Shown one piece after another: positions 58,621-64,000 of a stretch of DNA of 64,000 nt. Position numbers and translations under genes: made by a program. The stretch is from positions 806,001-870,000 of the forward strand of contig JALIRH010000108.1 in assembly GCA_023055505.1 (NCBI GenBank), read 5' to 3'. This DNA comes from Callipepla californica brunnescens. Taxonomy: Eukaryota; Chordata; Aves; Galliformes; Odontophoridae. Under the pieces are notes generated by a model. That model was not told the origin of the DNA, ran no database searches, and saw only the letters and a list, made by a program, of their open reading frames with translations. Each line of letters begins with the position of its first letter. Within the stretch, counting starts at the first letter, position 1.

Positions 58621-61440
58621 GCACAGACACTGGTGTACAATAAGATGTAATCAACGCATCTGGGTTCAGTAGTGCCCTGGATGAGCTCTCTCCTTTTAAA
58701 TCTGCGAGGTTCTCACTGGGCGAGCAGGCTGACGTTGAGCTTCGGCTTGCCGCACGGCTCTGCCTGTCCCTTCCCACCTGTCCCTTTGTCGCAGCCGGGA
58801 GGTGGCACTGTTAGTTCTCTGGAAGCCCCGGTGCCGACGCAGGTCGGGAGCCGCTCCTTCTCCCCTCACAGCCCCCAGGAAAGCCGCGCACTGCGGGATG
58901 CTTCAGCCCTGCTTGGCAGAAGGCAGATGCCGGCTGTGCCCGGGGCTGCTGCAGCTCTCCTATAGCTCTGCTCGCTGCACGATCCCCGCGTGCTTAACGC
59001 GTACTGAGCCCCAGGGCCAAGCTGTTCCCGCTGTCAGAGATACTGCGCTGCCAGCTCAGAGAGCACACCTCCTCCCTTCCCAGCACGATGGGTGCCAGAT
59101 CTCCCACGGCAGCTTCTCTGTTTTCCGGACTGGTGCAGAGCAGGGGTTGGGTGCCACCTCCCTGCTCCCCAACAAGGCAGCAGCAGCTGTTTGGGGTGAA
59201 TCTGACAGGTACAGGCTCCTCGCTGGGATTTTCTTAACATGGGTCCCATGCTGTCTTCCCGAATGGGCAGCAAGGGCAGCAGTCTTGCCGTCCTCCTGAA
59301 ACAGATGGGATCCAACCTACCGCAGAGCTCCGGGGCTGCCTGGAGCAGTGGGGATGGGGGGGATGACTGCGTCCATCCCCAGGCCCGCTGCGTGATGACG
59401 AGGTCTGGGAGCTGCCTACACATCTGCAAGAGAGATATCTCTTCCCTTTGCAGTGGGCATAAAATGGCTGTGTGTTCTCCGTGTTTGAGATGCTGAGGAA
59501 AGTTTGGCAAACCATGGTCTCCAGGGTTATGGGGAGCCCTCCATTGGCAGGCAGTTTGTACAGCACACAACAGCCCTTTTCTTCTTGGCTGCTTGTCCTG
59601 GGAAGGGTGGGATGGCCTTGGGGCAAGTGGGCGACAGAAGCTATCCTGAATCCCATTAAAACATTTAACACCTGCTGAATTGTGCCTTTGTCTGGGAGAT
59701 AAAAAGAGGGGAACAAAGCTGCTCTCGGTCTTCCCTGCTATGATGCCTGCCAGGCACAGTTATCCCATTTACCTGCATCCCACCTCGTGTGACCCCACAT
59801 CCAAACTGGGATGGGGACAGTGCTGGAGGACAATCCCTGTGCCCCCTGCCCTTAATATTGAGTATTGAGAACCTGGACAGGTCCTGTCATGAGCAGCCCG
59901 TGCAGCCAGAGAGAAAAGTGGGCATGGTGGTGACAGATTGACAACTGGGCTTGAGAATCTTGGAGATCTTTTCCAATCCTAATGATTCTATGGTTCCCAA
60001 AGGACATGGCAGGGCAGGGTAGAGACCCTTCACCTGTGCTCTCACATGTTTGAGATACCACGTCTGCTGGCTCAGCTTTGGTGTTTGGCAATGGGGACTT
60101 TTCAGTCCACGATGGGGTCAGGTTAGGATGCAGAAGGTGGCTCCTGTGGGACAAGAGAGAAGTTGCCATGAGAGCCAATCACTCCAACTCTGGCGAGATC
60201 CCTGCCCTCTGCCTTTCCCATGCCAGGACACAAGAAGCAAGCAAGCTCCATACGGCGTCAGGAGGGAGCATTGCCTTGCCTCTTAGCGTCATACCCAGGG
60301 TGGTGATGGTTCTGCATTTCCTTTGCTGGCAAAACTAGTGGGAAAGGGGTGAAGGCCACCAGTGCCAGCATGCTCTAGCTCCTCGCCATGCCAGGCTGGG
60401 CTGGGCAGAGGGCTTGGCTGGCATCCTGCAGGATCACAGCCCCAGGCAGGAGGGATGGAGCACTCCTTTCAAATCTGGCTGCCAGGGAGAAGGCTCTGAG
60501 GATGAAGAGCTGGATGGCAGTGGCTGATAGGGATCTGCTGCTATCCACTTACATGTGGGAATCCGTTTACTGCAGCCTGCAAGCAAACTCACTACGCAAA
60601 GGGAGACGGCAGTGGTTTCTAACATGCTGCCAGGAGACAGGATATATGTGGGTGTCTACAGTGGGGGTTAAAGCAGCACCCACAAATGCACCCATCTGCA
60701 CAAACAAACAGCCCAGTGCACCTGCACAATGGAGCTTCTCCTGTCACTGCAGTCACACTTCATGCTCTGTTATCCAGGGAGCTGCAAGTGCCAGAGTAAC
60801 CCAGAGCTATCCCGGCTCCTGCTGGCTCAAGGTGAGATCAGCTGAGGCTTCTGGGGCTGGGGAGAAGATCTACGCTGCTCCTGGCCACCGTGGGCTCTGT
60901 ATGGGGATGTCAGTGCAGGTTACCCACTGGGATGCCATGCAGGCTGGATGGATGCAGGAAGCTGGTGCAGGCACTGGGATGGAGTGACCCCAGGGTAAAG
61001 CATATGCACAAGGAGGGAATGAAACACATCCTGTTCCCAGCACTGCACCTTGAGGGCTGGCTGCCAGGGAGAGAGCTGAGGTGTTGCTGCCGAGCTCTGT
61101 CTCCTGTAAACGCATTGTGTATTGCCCCATCCCAGGGCAGGGTACCCCCATACCTCCCCTTGCCCCCCCCCCCGGCTCTGCCAGCCCGCACTTCCCCTCA
61201 CCCCCAGCTGCAAAGTGAGCCGGGCAGGTGGGTGGAAAAGTGACAGCTGGTGTTGTTCCAGTGCAGGTTAATGAATGTCTCCTCCTCTCCCCCCCCCACA
61301 CCTCCTCCTCCCCACCGCCCGCCCCAGCACCCAGGCTCCTGGCTCCTATCAGCCCATCAGGCTCCCATTAACAAAGGCAGCCCTGGAGAGTTTGCATAGA
61401 GACCTGCTCTGCCTCTAATCGAGGTGGGCTAATCGCCTCC
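58621..61440. other. Intergenic region CFAP65-MIR375
   Basis: No gene recognised. A modest CpG-enriched patch lies at 58720-59000 and a CR1 fragment near 59930-59995. E-box words (CAGCTG at 61205 and 61244, CAGGTG at 61225) begin the approach to the MIR375 promoter. The remainder is ordinary sequence. Confidence 0.7.
59930..59995 (+). mobile_element. CR1 LINE 3'-end fragment, plus strand
   Basis: GGGCTTGAGAATCTTGGAG, ATCTTTTCCAATCCTAATG and ATTCTATGG match the terminal part of avian CR1. It is short and 5'-truncated; the boundary upstream is unclear. Confidence 0.75.
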
Positions 61441-61660
61441 CTTGCCCAGCCTGCCTTCCCTGGGTCAATATTTGCTCTGAGCAAACACAGAGCCGTGACA
61501 GGTGTGCTGGGAGAAGGCTCGCCGTGGCCAGCCCAGCCCTCTCGCCTGTCTCTGCTCAGCCCCATCTCTCCGGCCCCCCGACCGCCGGCCAGCAGCGCTA
61601 TTTTTATCAGGGCTATAAAAGCCCCATCCTGCCGGCGTCACCCTCATTTTCTGCTTGTGA
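61355..61660 (+). promoter_or_regulatory. MIR375: Putative MIR375 promoter (TATA box, FOX palindrome, GATA site)
   Basis: A TATAAAA box at 61614-61620 follows a TTTTTATCAG GATA-type site. Upstream are CATTAACAAAGG, two CTAATCG words and the palindrome TTTGCTC-T-GAGCAAA (61471-61485), which carries FOX-type sites in both orientations. The spacing predicts transcription from about 61645, roughly 560 bp before the hairpin. Mammalian miR-375 has its own promoter with E-boxes responding to NeuroD1 and Pdx1, so an independent promoter is expected. The start site is inferred. Confidence 0.6.
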
Positions 61661-61719
61661 GCCAGCAGGGGAAGGAGAAGACACTCACCTGTGAGCTGCC
61701 AGCGTGTCACCAGAGCCAG
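61645..61719 (+). ncRNA. MIR375: Possible first exon of the miR-375 primary transcript
   Basis: Sequence downstream of the TATA box ends with CCAG followed by the strong donor GTGAGG at 61720. A strong acceptor (long T tract, TTTTTCCACAG) ends at 61976, so a 257-bp intron could be removed upstream of the hairpin. No open frame is convincing. Inferred from splice signals only. Confidence 0.35.
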
Positions 61720-62201
61720 GTGAGGAGCTGCAGCCCAGCACTGGGCCGGGTGCTGCCTGCCTGGTGGGAGCAGGTGCTGGACATGGGGTCCTGCTGGGGA
61801 CAGCAGGGGACAAGCCCAGAGGAACCTCCCAAGGGAAGGGGATGGGCTCGGCAGCACTATCGTGTCTGTCCCTTAACTCATTGCTTCTCTCCCACCTGCA
61901 TTTTCTTTCTCCCCCCCTTCCCTCCTCCCTTTACTTTCTTCCTTTTTTTTTTTTTCTTATTTCTGTTTTTCCACAGTCCCTCCCCACCTCGTGGTGCCAG
62001 CTTAACCCGCCCTGCTCTGTTTGGCTTTCCCAGGCAGCAGGTGTCAAGCATCCATCCACCTCTCGGACTTTACCCCTGAGCAGCGGCTGCAGTGAGGATA
62101 CCAGCTCCCAGACTAGAGGGACCCAGCCGGGAAGGAAGGATGGGGAAGGGGCTCCCTGCAGCCCCGGCACAGAAGCTCCCAGCCTGGAATGACTCTGCAC
62201 T

Positions 62202-62269
62202 TGCCTGGCGTCGAGCCCCACGTGCAAGACCTGACCTGAACGTTTTGTTCGTTCGGCTCGCGTTAGGCA
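62202..62269 (+). ncRNA. MIR375: miR-375 precursor hairpin
   Basis: miR-375 restrains insulin secretion and supports islet and neuroendocrine cell mass in vertebrates. The 3' arm matches the conserved mature miR-375 sequence at 62244-62265 (TTTGTTCGTTCGGCTCGCGTTA, DNA form, shown in two parts by position). The 5' arm TGCCTGGCGTCGAGCC pairs with GGCTCGCGTTAGGCA, with a loop around CTGACCTGAACG. Location just downstream of CFAP65 on the same strand agrees with the human arrangement. Identification is very secure. Confidence 0.97.
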
Positions 62270-64000
62270 GGTCCAGCCTGTCTGCAAGCACACGGGCACC
62301 TGCAGCCCACCAAAAAGTGCACTCCTGGCAAGCAACACTTGTGTGGGATGCTCCACATGCTGGTTTGCAGCATATGTAGCACGATGAGCATACGTGGGAT
62401 GATCTGCACACAGCACGCAGTCCTTGCTTGCATGCATGATCAGCGTTCAAGCCATGAATGGCGCATCCACAAAGCCATCAGTGCATGGATGGTGAAAGCT
62501 GCATACATGCATGGAACCATGCACACGTGCAGCACACGTGGTGGCACTCAGCATTACAGGCAGTGACATGCAGGACACACAGTACGTGTGTCCATGGCAC
62601 TGTGGCACACAGGCACAGGGCTGGATGCCCTGCAGCAGTCGGGTGCAGCTCCAGGTACGTCTCAGTAGTCTGTGGGCACTGAGCTAAGGTGCTGCTGGAA
62701 ATGGGGAAAGACAGCAGGAGCAGGGCAGAGGACTGTGGGGTTGCATCTTTTCCCTGCCTGTACATCTGCATATGGTGCTGCTGCTCCAGTTCCTCTGGCC
62801 CATGTGTTATGGAAGATGGGTTGGGGAACTGGGATTTCTCCTCCAACCCAGTACAGAGCCCAAGGCTGCTTCTTGACTTGTGCAGATAGTAGTACTGAGT
62901 CATGGAGAGATGGGAGATGGGACAGTGAAGGAGCCTGGGAAAAGAGCAAAGCCCTCAGAGATGTACCTGTGCAACTCTGGAGGGAACAGGAACAATTGTG
63001 TGCTGAGAGGTGACATGATTCCTGCTGCTTTCTTCATCCCCACACACATGGGCTCAGTGCCCCATGCCCCAGCACAGGTCAGCTACATACATCCCTGCAC
63101 TGGATGGAGTGAGGGCACATACTGGACTCCCTGAGTGAGCTTAGAAAGTTTCCAGCATGTAGTGTGGGGAAGAACCAAAAGGACAGAGCAAAGAATCCCC
63201 CCTGGAGCCAAGTGCCCAGACTGGCCTGGGGACAGCCACTCACAGTGTGTGACACTGCACAGAGCCTGGCCAGCACAGCCCTGTTACCCTGCGCTCTGTC
63301 TGTTGCTGCCAAACATGGCCAAGTTGAAAAGCCAAGAAAACGCAACACATGCCCCAGTGCGCACAGCCCCTTGCAGTCACCCAACTTGGGATCAAACAGA
63401 GTGTGATTAATAGTGCTGAGCAAAGCCAGACCCCACTGCCCGCATGCTCCAGCCACCACACATGTCCCCCGGTGCAGATGCTATCTGGCACAACAGGGCA
63501 CCTCAAGCACTGAAGATGCTCACCTCAGTGACACCATGTACCACAGGGATACGTGCTCCCATAACACACCCTGGGGCTATTTGAGCCCATGAGACCCTCC
63601 TTGCACCCTGCAGGTGGCTCAGGTGCTGCAAAAAGGCTTTGGTTCTGTCCCAGCAAGAGCTAGAGGCAGACCTTGTGTATGTGTCCCAGTGGGAAAAGGG
63701 GACACCTGCAGCATCAGCAAGAGCAGCATCCAGATGAGCCCTGAGGTGAGCTGCTCCCTGAGCTCTGCAAAGCAGGGATCTGTCCTCTGTGCTGTCACCT
63801 TGTCTCTGGGTGGATAAAGCAGCTCATGCTGCTTGTGCTTGGTGCCCAGCTCCACGCCCAAGTTAGCAGTGGTGAATCAGGTTGTCAGGGGAAAAAGCAC
63901 AAGGGTCTGGTGTAATCACTACTGTCTCACAGCCCCATTTGTTCACAATGGGCTACTGGGGCCCTGTGCTGGGGATTTGCATGGTGCAGTTCTGCACAGG
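62270..64000. other. Downstream of MIR375, no gene recognised
   Basis: The first 340 bp are rich in alternating purine-pyrimidine words (TGCATGCATG, CATACATGCATGG) and ACGTG motifs. The rest is unstructured. No beta-crystallin (CRYBA2) exon was recognised, although that gene is expected further downstream. Confidence 0.6.
62335..62620. repeat. TGCA/ACGTG-rich low-complexity tract
   Basis: CATGCAT, GCATAC and CACACGTG words recur many times without a fixed period. The tract is prone to left-handed (Z) DNA and holds several ACGTG cores (62390, 62524, 62535, 62583). Confidence 0.5.

Noticed and set aside
62300..64000. CRYBA2 exons expected after MIR375
   Set aside because: No Greek-key crystallin sequence could be recognised on either strand; the gene probably begins beyond the window.

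Overview
This is vertebrate nuclear DNA, almost certainly chicken (Gallus gallus) chromosome 7 or a very close galliform. The evidence is GT-AG introns with coding exons matching vertebrate genes, avian CR1 LINE fragments with the typical octamer end, a miR-375 hairpin, and a homeobox gene of the MNR2 type (an MNX paralogue known from chicken) lying between IHH and CFAP65. All recognised genes are on the + strand: NHEJ1 (3' end only), IHH, MNR2, CFAP65, MIR375. Apart from MNR2 this is the order I recall for human 2q35, where CRYBA2 would follow MIR375; no CRYBA2 exon was found before the window ends.

Layout. 1-14583 is a large NHEJ1 intron with no exon I can support. It holds several AT-rich, low-repeat blocks; in mammals NHEJ1 introns carry the IHH enhancer cluster. 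14584-15772 holds the last three NHEJ1 coding exons and a polyadenylation signal. 15773-19000 is intergenic, with a conserved-looking block near 16915-17115 and a RUNX/SOX-site cluster just before the IHH CpG island. 19751-26908 is the complete three-exon IHH coding sequence (408 aa); its 3' UTR ends near 27902. Intron 2 of IHH contains an unexpected CpG island and a polyadenylation signal. 27920-33400 is intergenic and rich in homeodomain-type (TAAT) blocks. 33744-39312 is MNR2 (three exons, about 300 aa). 40060-41400 is an intergenic spacer with a pyrimidine-rich minisatellite, a CTCF-like site and a ciliary-type promoter with two RFX X-boxes. 41642-58329 is CFAP65, reconstructed here as 32 coding exons that stay in one reading frame (about 1,776 aa). 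61450-62270 holds a TATA-containing promoter and the miR-375 hairpin. The rest to 64000 has no recognisable gene.

How the genes relate. NHEJ1 (XLF) is a housekeeping DNA-repair gene whose introns probably house enhancers of the neighbouring morphogen IHH. IHH controls chondrocyte differentiation; a deletion removing it is reported to underlie the chicken Creeper trait. MNR2 is a motor-neuron homeobox gene; an inversion that misexpresses it causes Rose-comb, and the other effect of that rearrangement, disruption of CFAP65 (CCDC108), accounts for poor sperm motility in homozygous roosters. The classical Creeper / Rose-comb linkage therefore lies inside this 64 kb. CFAP65 is a sperm-flagellum/cilium protein. 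MIR375 is an endocrine and islet microRNA.

Limits. Exon boundaries were placed by hand from splice-site consensus, reading frame and recalled family sequence. Conserved non-coding blocks are judged by composition only; no alignment was run.
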